A DNA stretch of 32,354 bases from Chloroflexia bacterium (GCA_025928215.1 JAICJW010000003.1:1-32354); one strand, 5' to 3'. Shown: positions 8,188 through 15,319, counted from the first letter of the stretch. Notes: generated from the letters alone by a model not told the origin. Numbers and translations are program-made.

Positions 8188-8208
8188 GATACCGCGAATC
8201 GCGGTATC
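8188..8208. promoter_or_regulatory. Perfect 9-bp palindrome upstream of ccdA, possible operator
   Basis: GATACCGCG, AAT, CGCGGTATC. It lies 36 bp before the ccdA GTG start. A TATCAT hexamer (8205-8210) that could serve as a -10 box overlaps its right arm, so a protein bound here could block polymerase. No clear -35 is visible. It is distinct in sequence from the hairpin family. Confidence 0.45.
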
Positions 8209-8243
8209 ATAGCGGGGCGGTGTGTCGCGCTGGAGGTTCGCCC

Positions 8244-9092
8244 GTGTTGCTCGTCCTCACTGTACACGTTCAAGGGGCGCCGCTGATTTTCGGGATACCG
8301 CTCGCATTCCTGGGGGGGTTCCTCTCCTTTGTGTCGCCGTGTGTCCTCCCGCTCGTGCCGGGATACCTTGGCTACCTGGCGGGTATGTCGGTGGCGGAGG
8401 GGAGCGTGCCGCGTCGCCGGACGCTCCTGCTCACCGGGGTGGCGTTCGTCCTCGGTTTCTCGGCGGTGTTCACGCTCTTTGGCATCGCGATCGGTCAGTT
8501 CCTCACGAATGTGCAGGCGGCGCAAGGCTACATTCGCTGGATTGGCGGCGTGGTGATTATTCTTCTCGGCTTTCATATGCTCGGCGTAATCCGTGTCCCG
8601 ATGTTGGATCGTACCGTGAAGGTGCAGCCGGGCGCGGCATTCATGCGGAGCAATCGGGACCGCCTGGGGATCATCGCCCATTCCCGCGTGACGCCGGAGC
8701 AGGAAAGCGAGGCGCGGACGCTCGTCGCGGAGCGGCGAACGACCGTGGCGCTGTTCGGGCGGTCGTTCCTGATCGGGATATTCTTCGCGGCGGGGTGGTC
8801 GCCCTGTGTCGGCCCGATCCTGGCGGGCATTTATGGCGTCGTCGGGGCACAACCGGCGAACGGCGGCATCCTGCTTTTCGTCTACTCGCTCGGCCTCGGC
8901 GTGCCTTTTCTCTGCGTCGCGCTGCTTTTCGGTAACGCGAGCGGCGTGCTCCGGCGCGTCAATCGCTGGTACGGGGTCATTTCAATCGCGAGCGGGCTGT
9001 TCCTGATTGCCATTGGCTGCCTACTGTTGACGGACACCTTTACGCGGCTGGCGCGGTATGCGCCCGCGATCAGCCTCCCCGGAGTGACTTGA
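8244..9092 (+). CDS. ccdA: Cytochrome c biogenesis protein CcdA (DsbD-family thiol transporter)
   Basis: Polytopic membrane protein that passes reducing electrons from cytoplasmic thioredoxin to extracytoplasmic thioredoxin-like proteins. The two conserved cysteines are in FVSPCVLPLVPGYLGYL (Cys33) and GWSPCVGPILAGIY (Cys188). About six hydrophobic helices are visible, with an enlarged charged loop at about 120-170 between the two halves. GTG 8244 was chosen for its GGAGG site at a 7-nt gap; longer in-frame openings upstream have no family-like sequence. It precedes resB, ccsA and a TlpA-like thioredoxin, its likely electron recipient, although a 141-bp inverted-repeat element separates it from resB. 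Confidence 0.93.
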   Translation: MLLVLTVHVQGAPLIFGIPLAFLGGFLSFVSPCVLPLVPGYLGYLAGMSVAEGSVPRRRTLLLTGVAFVLGFSAVFTLFGIAIGQFLTNVQAAQGYIRWIGGVVIILLGFHMLGVIRVPMLDRTVKVQPGAAFMRSNRDRLGIIAHSRVTPEQESEARTLVAERRTTVALFGRSFLIGIFFAAGWSPCVGPILAGIYGVVGAQPANGGILLFVYSLGLGVPFLCVALLFGNASGVLRRVNRWYGVISIASGLFLIAIGCLLLTDTFTRLARYAPAISLPGVT

Positions 9093-9114
9093 GCGAGCAT
9101 GCATGCGCTCCTGG

Positions 9115-9255
9115 TCAACCTCACCCCCGGCCCCTCTCCGTCAAGCGGCAAGGGGTGACTCGTTGCGTTAGCGGGGTATTTCCCAAACCCCCCGATCTCC
9201 AAGAAGTTGCTTCCCCGCGTCATCGCAACGGAGAGGGGGCCGGGGGTGAGGTTGA
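9115..9255. repeat. MITE-like intergenic element with 27/28-bp terminal inverted repeats
   Basis: The left arm (9115-9141, beginning TCAACCTCACCCCCGGCC) and right arm (9228-9255) are inverted copies differing by a single extra C. The 86-bp interior has further self-complementarity: CGTTGCG and GCGGGG near 9161-9176 against CCCCGC and CGCAACG near 9213-9230, so the whole unit could fold. It contains no gene. From memory, CCTCACCCCCGGCCCCTCTCC-type repeats are scattered in Chloroflexota and other genomes; I could not check copy number. It begins 22 bp after ccdA. Confidence 0.7.
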
Positions 9256-9303
9256 TTAGCGATCCATGAGCGAATCTTCCTCGCGCGATGGAGACGATCC
9301 CTG

Positions 9304-9312
9304 TGGTATAAT
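9304..9312 (+). promoter_or_regulatory. Extended -10 promoter element for resB operon
   Basis: TGGTATAAT is an exact extended -10 (TGN then TATAAT), 80 bp before the resB start and just past the inverted-repeat element. No good -35 is seen at the usual distance, which is tolerable for extended -10 promoters. It implies that resB-ccsA-tlpA can be transcribed independently of ccdA. Confidence 0.5.
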
Positions 9313-9392
9313 TCCGCCTGGTTGGAGTGGTGTGCGGGCGGCTCACGGACGCCACTTCCGTGACCGTGGATGCAAACAACGGAGTTTGCCCC

Positions 9393-10907
9393 ATGTCTCC
9401 CTCACCGACGACCGACACCCCGACAACGACTGCGCGGCGCACCCTGACGGCGGCCCTCGATGCTGTCTGGTGGTTTTTCACCTCCGTTCGTGTCGCCCTC
9501 TGGTTGATCGGCACGACGATTGCCTGGGTATTGATGGCCACACTGGCGCAATCAACCTTCCCGGCATCGGTCGCACGGGCTATCCCCGTCACCGCTGGTC
9601 TGATGCAACGCTGGGCACGCTGGGCGGTCTGGGAATCTCCCCTCTTCCTGCTCACGCTCGGCCTGCTCGCCGTGAGTATCATCCTTGGCGGGATGGTGAA
9701 CCGCTGGCCCGGCATCGCGCAGCGCATCTGGCGGCCCGGCCTCCGCACCTCCACGGGCTTCTTCAGCGCCGTCAAGACCTCCAGGGAACTCGATCTGCCA
9801 ACGCCGGAGGCGGGCGTGAACGCGTTCACGGCGGTGTTGGGCGCGCATCGCTATCGCACGCTCGCCTGGCGCGATGAGAAGAGCGGTGCGACCCATCTCT
9901 ATGGCGACAAGAACCGCTATAGCCTCCTGGCGACCTTTCCGTTTCATACCGGCCTCGTGCTCTTGATGTTCGGCGCGTTGATCGCCGCGATGCTCGGCTG
10001 GCGCGAAATTGGCTTCCTCGTGCCGGACGGCTCTATCCGCCCCGTCGGGCATGGCACCGGCTTGAGCATTCGGAACAATGGCTTCATAGATGCCTATTAC
10101 ACCGATGGGCGCGCGCGGGATTACTACTCGGATATCACGATCTATCAAAACAACCAGGTCGTGAAGACGGGCCGTCTGCGCGTGAACAGCCCGATCAGTT
10201 ACGGCGGGGTGTCGCTGCATCAGGCGACGTACGGGCAGGCGGCGAAGTTCGTCATTACCGACACGGCGACGGGCGCGGTTCGCTGGGACGACAGTATTCC
10301 GATCTATGTCTCCGATGATCGAACGTTCGCGCGGCAGTTCACGGACGCGCTGGGGGAATTCGAGCCAACCGGCGTGCAACGGCTGGACGATCTCGGCCTC
10401 ACCGTGCGTCTGGTCGCCTCCGCCGGGTCGCAGGATGAGAAGATTGGCGTCGGACAGATGGCGATTGCCATCTTCGACAACCGGGCGGTAAAAGCGGGGT
10501 CTGCGCCGATTGGCACGGGCAAACTCGATCCGGGTGGCTCGCTCACGCTTGGCGGCCTGACCTTCACCTTTCAGCGCGAGGTGCGCTTCACGGGTTTGCA
10601 GATCACCCACAATCCGGGGCTGCCGATCATCATTGCGGCGGCAGCGATAATCTTTTTCAGTATTATGGTGACGTTCTACCTGCCGCACCGCCGCGTACGC
10701 GCGCTGGTCGTGCCGCAACCGGATGGCGCCGCCCGGATGCTCGTTGGCGCGCAGGTGAAACTGGATATTTTCGGTGCGAAGGAGTTTGAGCGGCTCGCGG
10801 GGGAGATCGGCGAGCGCGTCGAGAGCGCGGCGCGCGACGGCACCGGCCCACCGACGCCGGATCGTATGCGACCGGAGCCGGAGCCTGCGGCGCTCGTCAG
10901 TGATTAA
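9393..10907 (+). CDS. resB: Cytochrome c biogenesis protein ResB (CcsB/Ccs1)
   Basis: One half of the System II haem export and cytochrome c haem-ligation complex. The 504-aa protein shows three N-terminal transmembrane helices (about 31-52, 81-101 and 183-205), a large extracytoplasmic domain containing the family phrase PISYGGVSLHQATYG, and a fourth helix near 415-435 before a cytoplasmic tail. Start ATG 9393 has GGAG 8 nt upstream and gives a soluble Thr/Pro-rich N-terminus; an in-frame ATG-like extension to 9327 lacks a site. The partner ccsA begins 34 bp downstream, so the two form one transcription unit. Confidence 0.93.
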   Translation: MSPSPTTDTPTTTARRTLTAALDAVWWFFTSVRVALWLIGTTIAWVLMATLAQSTFPASVARAIPVTAGLMQRWARWAVWESPLFLLTLGLLAVSIILGGMVNRWPGIAQRIWRPGLRTSTGFFSAVKTSRELDLPTPEAGVNAFTAVLGAHRYRTLAWRDEKSGATHLYGDKNRYSLLATFPFHTGLVLLMFGALIAAMLGWREIGFLVPDGSIRPVGHGTGLSIRNNGFIDAYYTDGRARDYYSDITIYQNNQVVKTGRLRVNSPISYGGVSLHQATYGQAAKFVITDTATGAVRWDDSIPIYVSDDRTFARQFTDALGEFEPTGVQRLDDLGLTVRLVASAGSQDEKIGVGQMAIAIFDNRAVKAGSAPIGTGKLDPGGSLTLGGLTFTFQREVRFTGLQITHNPGLPIIIAAAAIIFFSIMVTFYLPHRRVRALVVPQPDGAARMLVGAQVKLDIFGAKEFERLAGEIGERVESAARDGTGPPTPDRMRPEPEPAALVSD

Positions 10908-10941
10908 TCCGCGCGTTCAGCGGATGAAGGGGTAGTGCAAT

Positions 10942-11865
10942 ATGCTGGGAGCATTGAAGTTTTCATCCTACTGTCTGTACGGCGCGCTCGTCTGCGCTGT
11001 CGCGTCCACGATCCTCTACGCCGTCTATGGGGTCGGGCTTTTTCGTCTCCGTGCGGCGCGGATGCAGACAACGACGGGTGATACGATCACCACCGGCGTG
11101 ACCGCGCATCGCACGACGGAAGGGCCGACGATGGCCGGCTACCTCGCCACCTACATGCAGCGATCCGCCTTGCTCTTCATGATCGGCGCGCTCGTCTTCC
11201 GCACCCTCGTCTCGAAGCGTGGCCCGTACGGCAACATGTATGAGTTCGCGCTCGCCTTCGCGACGACGATCTGCCTCGCCTACTACATCATGTCGCGCCT
11301 CTATCCGGTCAAGGCGCTCGGCGCGATGGCGATGGCGGCGGCGTCCGCGATCATGCTCTACGGCATCTCCCGCCCCGCCTCCGAGAAGAATGTTGCGGGT
11401 CTCATCCCCGCCTTGCAGAGCAAATGGATCGCCATTCACGTGCCGATGGCGATGCTCGCTTACGGCTTCTTCACGATCGGCTTCGCGGCGGGCGTGATGT
11501 ACCTGTTGCAGGAGCGATTGAAGACGGACAAACTGCCGTCGCTCGACGTGCTCGATGAGGTGGGCTACCGGGCGACGGTCGTTGGCTTCCCGCTGATGTT
11601 CCTCACGCTCGTGCTCGGCGGCATCTGGGCATCGGAGGCATGGGGCGGCTTCTGGACGTGGGACCCGAAGGAGACCTCGGCGCTGGTGACGTGGCTGATC
11701 TATGGCTTCTACATGCATGCGCGCGTCGTCCGGGGCACGAAGGGGCGCGGCACGGCGATCATCCTGATCGTCGGTTTCGTGGCGACGATCTTCACCTATT
11801 TCGGCAACTACTGGTTCACCGGATTGCACGGTTTCATCGGGCCGGGTGGCCTCGGGGGTAGTTGA
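10942..11865 (+). CDS. ccsA: Cytochrome c biogenesis protein CcsA (ResC), haem handling
   Basis: Integral membrane partner of ResB that carries and presents haem for attachment to apocytochrome c. The tryptophan-rich WWD domain is present (WGGFWTWDPKE, 234-244), with conserved histidines His166 (AIHVPMAML) and His259 (GFYMHAR) flanking it. About eight hydrophobic helices are visible. Start ATG 10942 has AAGGGG upstream. Its stop is 4 bp before the thioredoxin gene start, so translation is likely coupled. Length of 307 aa is normal for CcsA/ResC. Confidence 0.94.
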   Translation: MLGALKFSSYCLYGALVCAVASTILYAVYGVGLFRLRAARMQTTTGDTITTGVTAHRTTEGPTMAGYLATYMQRSALLFMIGALVFRTLVSKRGPYGNMYEFALAFATTICLAYYIMSRLYPVKALGAMAMAAASAIMLYGISRPASEKNVAGLIPALQSKWIAIHVPMAMLAYGFFTIGFAAGVMYLLQERLKTDKLPSLDVLDEVGYRATVVGFPLMFLTLVLGGIWASEAWGGFWTWDPKETSALVTWLIYGFYMHARVVRGTKGRGTAIILIVGFVATIFTYFGNYWFTGLHGFIGPGGLGGS

Positions 11866-11869
11866 ATCA

Positions 11870-12472
11870 ATGGCGGATTCGACGCACGACGCCATCACGC
11901 CGGAGACGGCGCCACCGCTGCGAACGCTGCCGCGCGGCGTGCAGGTCGGTGTCGGCCTGCTCCTCGCCGCCGCGATGATCCTCGGCGTCGCGCTCTTTAA
12001 TCGGGAGAACGGCGGCGCGGGCCTCACGGATCCGGGTCGCACCGTTCCGCGCGTGGGCGACCGGCTGGCCGCCCTGCCCCTGACGACGATGGACGGCGCG
12101 CCGTTTGATATGGCGACGTTGAACGGTCATCCGGTCTGGGTCAATTTCTGGGCTTCGTGGTGCGGGCCATGTAAGGCGGAGATGCCTGACCTGCAAACCG
12201 TCTACGCGCAGGAGCGCGCCGCGCATCCCGATCTCATCCTGCTCCTCGTCAATACCGCCGATGTGCGGCAGGACGGGGTGAAGTATTATCAGGACTTGCG
12301 GATGACCGGCACGCTCGTCTTCAACGACGGCTCGCGCGATGTCGGGCCGTACCGGATCACGAACTTCCCGACGCATCTGATGATTGACCGCAATGGCGTC
12401 GTCCAGCGTGTCTTGCAGCAATCGCTCGACCCGGATACCGCGCGCCAGGAATTGCAACATATCGTCGGCTAG
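11870..12472 (+). CDS. TlpA/ResA-like thiol-disulfide oxidoreductase
   Basis: Membrane-anchored thioredoxin-fold protein that would reduce the CXXCH cysteines of apocytochrome c before haem ligation, recharged by CcdA. It has an N-terminal anchor (about 23-43), a TlpA-type entry (LTTMDGAPFDMATLNGHPVWVNFWASW written in pieces: PVWVNFWASW then CGPC), active site Cys98 and Cys101, and the cis-Pro segment NFPTHLMIDRNG. Start ATG 11870 is 4 bp after the ccsA stop with GGGGGTAG upstream; an in-frame ATG at 11846 lies inside ccsA. It completes a System II cassette. Confidence 0.92.
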   Translation: MADSTHDAITPETAPPLRTLPRGVQVGVGLLLAAAMILGVALFNRENGGAGLTDPGRTVPRVGDRLAALPLTTMDGAPFDMATLNGHPVWVNFWASWCGPCKAEMPDLQTVYAQERAAHPDLILLLVNTADVRQDGVKYYQDLRMTGTLVFNDGSRDVGPYRITNFPTHLMIDRNGVVQRVLQQSLDPDTARQELQHIVG

Positions 12473-12473
12473 C

Positions 12474-12500
12474 GCGGCGAATTGCACGCCCCCGCGCCGC
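12474..12500 (+). terminator. Weak GC-rich hairpin after the thioredoxin gene
   Basis: GCGGCG (12474-12479) and CGCCGC (12495-12500) can pair around a 15-nt loop immediately after the stop codon. There is no U-tract. It overlaps the putative promoter of tRNA-Lys, so termination here is a tentative reading. Confidence 0.3.
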
Positions 12501-12510
12501 ATGGTACGAT
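12482..12510 (+). promoter_or_regulatory. Putative promoter of tRNA-Lys
   Basis: TTGCAC (12482-12487) and TACGAT (12505-12510) are separated by 17 bp, and the mature tRNA begins 18 bp after the -10. Both boxes match the consensus only partly. Confidence 0.4.
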
Positions 12511-12527
12511 TTCGGCTGATGGGCAGT

Positions 12528-12602
12528 GGGCCTGTAGCTCAGCGGTAGAGCAGTGGACTTTTAATCCATTGGTCGTGGGTTCGAATCCCACCGGGCTCAC
12601 CA
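12528..12602 (+). tRNA. tRNA-Lys (anticodon UUU), CCA encoded
   Basis: The cloverleaf is complete. The acceptor GGGCCTG pairs with CGGGCTC, including two G-U pairs. The D arm lies around GCTCAGCGGTAGAGC, the anticodon stem GTGGA pairs with TCCAT, and the loop CTTTTAA places TTT at 12560-12562. The T arm is GTGGG-TTCGAAT-CCCAC. The discriminator is A and CCA is encoded (12600-12602). Its 3' half from 12561 onward is repeated 2.7 kb downstream, which marks it as the integration target of a genomic island. Confidence 0.97.
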
Positions 12603-12608
12603 TGTTTT

Positions 12609-12971
12609 TCATGGTATATCAGCGAAATGACGAGTAGCGGGGTTCGAAGTTGGCTTCCCGCCATGCCCGTTGCAAGCAATATGAGCCACAGCGGGGCGTA
12701 GGGCGCGCCCTGAGCCATTGTGAGGAACGTTCGTGCTTCGGTTGCGTTCCACCACCCGTATTTGCGGGCGTATGCCCTTCGGCGGCTTAACGGCATCTGC
12801 CACGTTGCGATTGACAAGGCCTTGCTCGAAAGCGTGTTGCAGGGATTCGCGCATGATGCTGTGCAGGTACTTCACCGTGCGCGGCGACAACCCTCCCTCC
12901 TTGCCGTCCATTCGCCCGTCGCGCAGCTTTTCGCTGTAGAAATCGCGTAGTTGCGTAGGTGTCAGCCGCAT
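12609..12971 (-). pseudogene. Tyrosine recombinase (integrase) remnant, frameshifted and truncated
   Basis: Reading from 12971 the protein begins MRLTPTQLRDFYSEKL and continues LSPRTVKYLHSIMRESLQHA and NRNVADAVKPPKG, a clear core-binding (SAM-like) domain of phage integrases. Near 12750 the frame breaks: the expected continuation WNATEARTFLTMAQ then PLWLILLATGM, which opens the catalytic domain, is found in another frame. That reading stops being integrase-like near 12662, exactly where the first catalytic Arg (usually ATG-R/L-RRGE) should follow. The rest of the catalytic domain, with the His-X-X-Arg motif and the nucleophilic Tyr, is missing. The remnant cannot be active. Its 3' side faces the tRNA gene. 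Confidence 0.82.
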
Positions 12972-13077
12972 GCTCGCCGCGCACAGCGATAGATGATGCG
13001 CATCCAGGGCGTCGCGGACCCTCCATGTGCTAAGATGGCCGCGTCGGAATCAGGTACAACAAAAAGGGGGGCGGACC

Positions 13078-14322
13078 ATGGCACCACGAGCGGCCGGGCA
13101 TGCCGACGTGCAGGACGTGACAGCGGGCAGGGCATTGAAGCGGCGGGGCATCCTCGCGGCAGCGGGAGCGGTCGTGGCAGGGTTCGTCGCCAAGCAGACG
13201 AGCCAACCCGTGGAGGCCGGCATCGACGGTGATGTCGTCGCCGCCGGATTGACCGTTGTGGCCGCCGCCACCGGCCTCCGCAACAACTTGGGTGGCAACT
13301 TTGTCACGCCCACGCTGACATGCATGCGAGGGCCGGACAACCAATTCCCCCCGCCGGGAAACTATGTAGCCAATGTTGCGTTGGTCGCGGACAGCAAGAG
13401 CAGCTCCGACGCAATCGGCGTTTGGGCGCTCGGGGATACGGCTATCCTCGCAGATGGCGGGGGGGCTGGTGTGCAAGCATACGCCGGCGCAGCTACCAGC
13501 ATCGCGGTGATGGGGCAGGCCGACCCGGCGGGCGCCATCGGCGCCATCGGCAAGAGCAGCGCCGGCGTCGGCATCAAGGGGGTCTCCGACACCGGCTTCC
13601 CGATCATCGGGCAGGCGGTCGCCCTCTGGAGCACCAACCCCGGCACTCTCGGTGTCGGCACGGCGGGGCCGGGGGTGCAAGGACAGTCGGCGGCGGGGCA
13701 TGGCTTGATTGGCTACACCAGTGCCAGCGACGGCCATGCCGCTCTCATCGGCTACGCACAGGCAGCGGGAGGGGTCGGGCTGATCGGGGTGGCACCCGGC
13801 AGCGCCGGACACTGGGCGGGGGTCTTCTACGGTGATGTCCATATCAATGGTACGACGAGCGCGCCCGTGCATACCACCGTGGTCAAGCATGCGGGAGACA
13901 ACACCTCCCGCGCCCTCTACAGCACGATATCACCCGAATCGTGGGTGGAGGACTTCGGCAACGGGACGCTGGCCGGGGGCAAAGCCAACATCGCCCTCGA
14001 TGCGGACTTCGCGGCGTTGGTGGACACGCGCACCATGCACCTCTTCATGACGGCACATGGGCCGCACTACCTGCACGTCGAGCAGCAGACGGTGGCGGGA
14101 TTCACGGTAGTCGCGACGGCAATCGGGAGCGGACAGGCAGGCGGACCGAAGCCAGCGGAGGGAGGGGGGACGTTCTCATGGCGGGTGGTAGCGAAGCGGA
14201 AGGACATTGTGGGGGAACGGCTGGCTAAGGTGCCGCCGCCGCTGCCGCTGAAGTCGATGACGCCGATCACGGTGCCGGAGACGCCCGCAGTCAAGCCACC
14301 ACCAAGAAGACCTAGCGAATGA
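13078..14322 (+). CDS. Exported glycine-rich repeat protein with Tat-like signal (island cargo)
   Basis: A 414-residue protein of unknown role. The N-terminus carries a twin-arginine-like signal (LKRRGILAAAGAVVAGFVA) ending near QPVEAG. Residues about 60-260 are rich in Gly/Ala with irregular repeats such as GVGIKGVSDTG, GPGVQGQSAAGHGLIGY and GVGLIGVAPGSAGHWAGVF, of the kind that forms stacked beta coils in surface fibres. The C-terminal domain (about 285-375; VEDFGNGTLAGGKANIALD, DADFAALVDT, FSWRVVAKRKD) resembles, from memory, a C-terminal domain shared by many bacterial extracellular or tail-fibre-like repeat proteins. A proline-rich tail follows. ATG 13078 has AAGGGGGG 6 nt upstream. It could be a surface or spore-coat fibre; that is inference. 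Confidence 0.75.
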   Translation: MAPRAAGHADVQDVTAGRALKRRGILAAAGAVVAGFVAKQTSQPVEAGIDGDVVAAGLTVVAAATGLRNNLGGNFVTPTLTCMRGPDNQFPPPGNYVANVALVADSKSSSDAIGVWALGDTAILADGGGAGVQAYAGAATSIAVMGQADPAGAIGAIGKSSAGVGIKGVSDTGFPIIGQAVALWSTNPGTLGVGTAGPGVQGQSAAGHGLIGYTSASDGHAALIGYAQAAGGVGLIGVAPGSAGHWAGVFYGDVHINGTTSAPVHTTVVKHAGDNTSRALYSTISPESWVEDFGNGTLAGGKANIALDADFAALVDTRTMHLFMTAHGPHYLHVEQQTVAGFTVVATAIGSGQAGGPKPAEGGGTFSWRVVAKRKDIVGERLAKVPPPLPLKSMTPITVPETPAVKPPPRRPSE

Positions 14323-14436
14323 GACAGCATGAGGCGTGACTACTGCCGACGCGGGCAAACATCGTTCCGCCATCGGGAGATTGCGCGTCGCGTGCTATCT
14401 ATCCGTCTATCCGTCGAATGGCCCCATCTTCGTCTT

Positions 14437-14469
14437 GGAGTTGACCCGATTCCGTACCGGGGTAACTCC
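14437..14469. terminator. Hairpin between the two convergent island genes
   Basis: GGAGTT-g-ACCC (14437-14447) pairs with GGGTAACTCC (14460-14469), a 10-bp stem with one bulged G. It lies in the 204-bp gap (14323-14526) between convergent stops; nothing else is evident in that gap. Confidence 0.45.
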
Positions 14470-14526
14470 AATCGTAGTGCGCGTAACAACGGTAGACACG
14501 ATACGGTTAGCGAGCGGCTTATGCAA

Positions 14527-15216
14527 CTACCCGCCGTAGCCGAACGAGTCGGTAGCGCCAAAGTCTATCGTCGCGATTACCTGCCCGAACTCACCGTCGA
14601 GCACGCCCTCTCTGTCGGGCGAGCACCGATAAATGATAACGGCCTCATCACCGCCAACTTGCCCGACCCACGTCGTGCCAGAGATTTGCAGTCCGTTATC
14701 CCGTTGGTAGTAGTGAAACTGACCAATATTCCCCTGATACGCGCCAACCTGTTGCTGTTGAGGTGCGCTCGTCACGACAAGAGACGTAATGTTGTCCCCC
14801 TTCCCGAACGTGTTCATTTCAGATTGCCAGGTTGACGCGTAGTCCCCACCTCTCGCACCTGGAAATCGGTAGATGTCGAGGGCTTCGAAATCAAACACGT
14901 TCGACGGTGAGGAGAGCGCGAAGCGATTCGGACTGTTGTGCTCCGGATCTTCGACGAGAGAGGGTGGGGCGAAAAAGCGAACATGGATGAGCGGATAGAA
15001 GGCAACCCATGAGCCGTATGCGGGCTGGATATCCGATCCGTAGCCAGCAGAGACACCGGAAGCCACCGCTGCAACGTTTATTGTTGGCAGTCGCGCCGTC
15101 GTCGAGATCGGCACGCTCCGCGTTGCGCCAACCACCACTGTGAGTGTGGCCACACCATTCGGCGTCGGGATCGGTGCGGGGGGAACTGCTGGATTCTGAG
15201 TAGGCAGTACACCCAT
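14527..15216 (-). CDS. Hypothetical protein (island cargo)
   Basis: I do not recognise this 229-residue protein with confidence. It begins with a Pro-rich stretch (VPPAPIPTPNG) and a small beta-rich segment, with no signal peptide or membrane helix. The C-terminal part (about 95-225) has the rhythm of a PsbP/Mog1-like alpha-beta domain: FDFEALDIYRFPGA, ITSLVVTSAPQ, ISGTTWVGQVGGDEAVIIYRC, then FGQVIATIDFG. Such domains are common in extracytoplasmic proteins, but this is only a hint. The start is weakly supported: an AGGAGGG lies 15 nt upstream of ATG 15216, and an in-frame stop blocks any extension. Base composition is visibly less GC-rich than the neighbouring genes, in keeping with transfer. 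Confidence 0.6.
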   Translation of the reverse strand: MGVLPTQNPAVPPAPIPTPNGVATLTVVVGATRSVPISTTARLPTINVAAVASGVSAGYGSDIQPAYGSWVAFYPLIHVRFFAPPSLVEDPEHNSPNRFALSSPSNVFDFEALDIYRFPGARGGDYASTWQSEMNTFGKGDNITSLVVTSAPQQQQVGAYQGNIGQFHYYQRDNGLQISGTTWVGQVGGDEAVIIYRCSPDREGVLDGEFGQVIATIDFGATDSFGYGG

Positions 15217-15278
15217 AGCCGCCGACTCTTACCCTCCTACGCCTACGCGCCCTGCGCCTCGAATTTTGCCACGTACAA

Positions 15279-15319
15279 TTAATCCATTGACGTGAGTTCG
15301 AATCTCACCGGGATCACCA
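15279..15319 (+). repeat. Distal attachment-site copy: tRNA-Lys 3' half
   Basis: It aligns with 12561-12602 over 42 columns with 37 identities. It includes the anticodon-stem 3' strand, the whole T arm and CCA, but no 5' half precedes it, so it is not a tRNA gene. The T stem has changed from GTGGG/CCCAC to GTGAG/CTCAC, a compensating pair, which suggests it came from a functional tRNA allele rather than by random decay. The flanking gap 15217-15405 holds nothing else I can support. Confidence 0.82.

Larger units (their letters stand above)
12603..15319. mobile_element. Small decayed genomic island integrated at tRNA-Lys
   Basis: The segment is bounded by the 3' half of tRNA-Lys (12561-12602) and an imperfect direct copy of it at 15279-15319 (37 of 42 columns identical, one gap). 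Next to the tRNA is a broken tyrosine-recombinase gene reading toward it, the standard arrangement of tRNA-targeted integrative elements. The cargo is two genes with no housekeeping look: an exported glycine-rich protein (+) and an unrecognised protein (-), convergent on a hairpin. No replication, transfer or phage structural genes are present, so it is a remnant or a minimal cargo island. The boundaries are seen in the sequence; the integration history is inferred. Confidence 0.78.

Noticed and set aside
12630-12665. Possible extra tRNA fragment with GGTTCGAAG
   Set aside because: The T-loop-like GTTCGAA is present, but the flanking bases do not form a T stem and no other arm is found.
12539-12817. 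Minus-strand frame ending in a GGIRTHDQWIKSPLLYR-like sequence
   Set aside because: This tail is the antisense translation of the tRNA-Lys gene, a well-known false protein ending. Only its upstream part is meaningful, as the second-frame continuation of the broken integrase.
14329-14835. Plus-strand ORF after the glycine-rich island protein
   Set aside because: Arg-rich sequence without family features, mostly antisense to the 14527-15216 gene, and with no ribosome-binding site.
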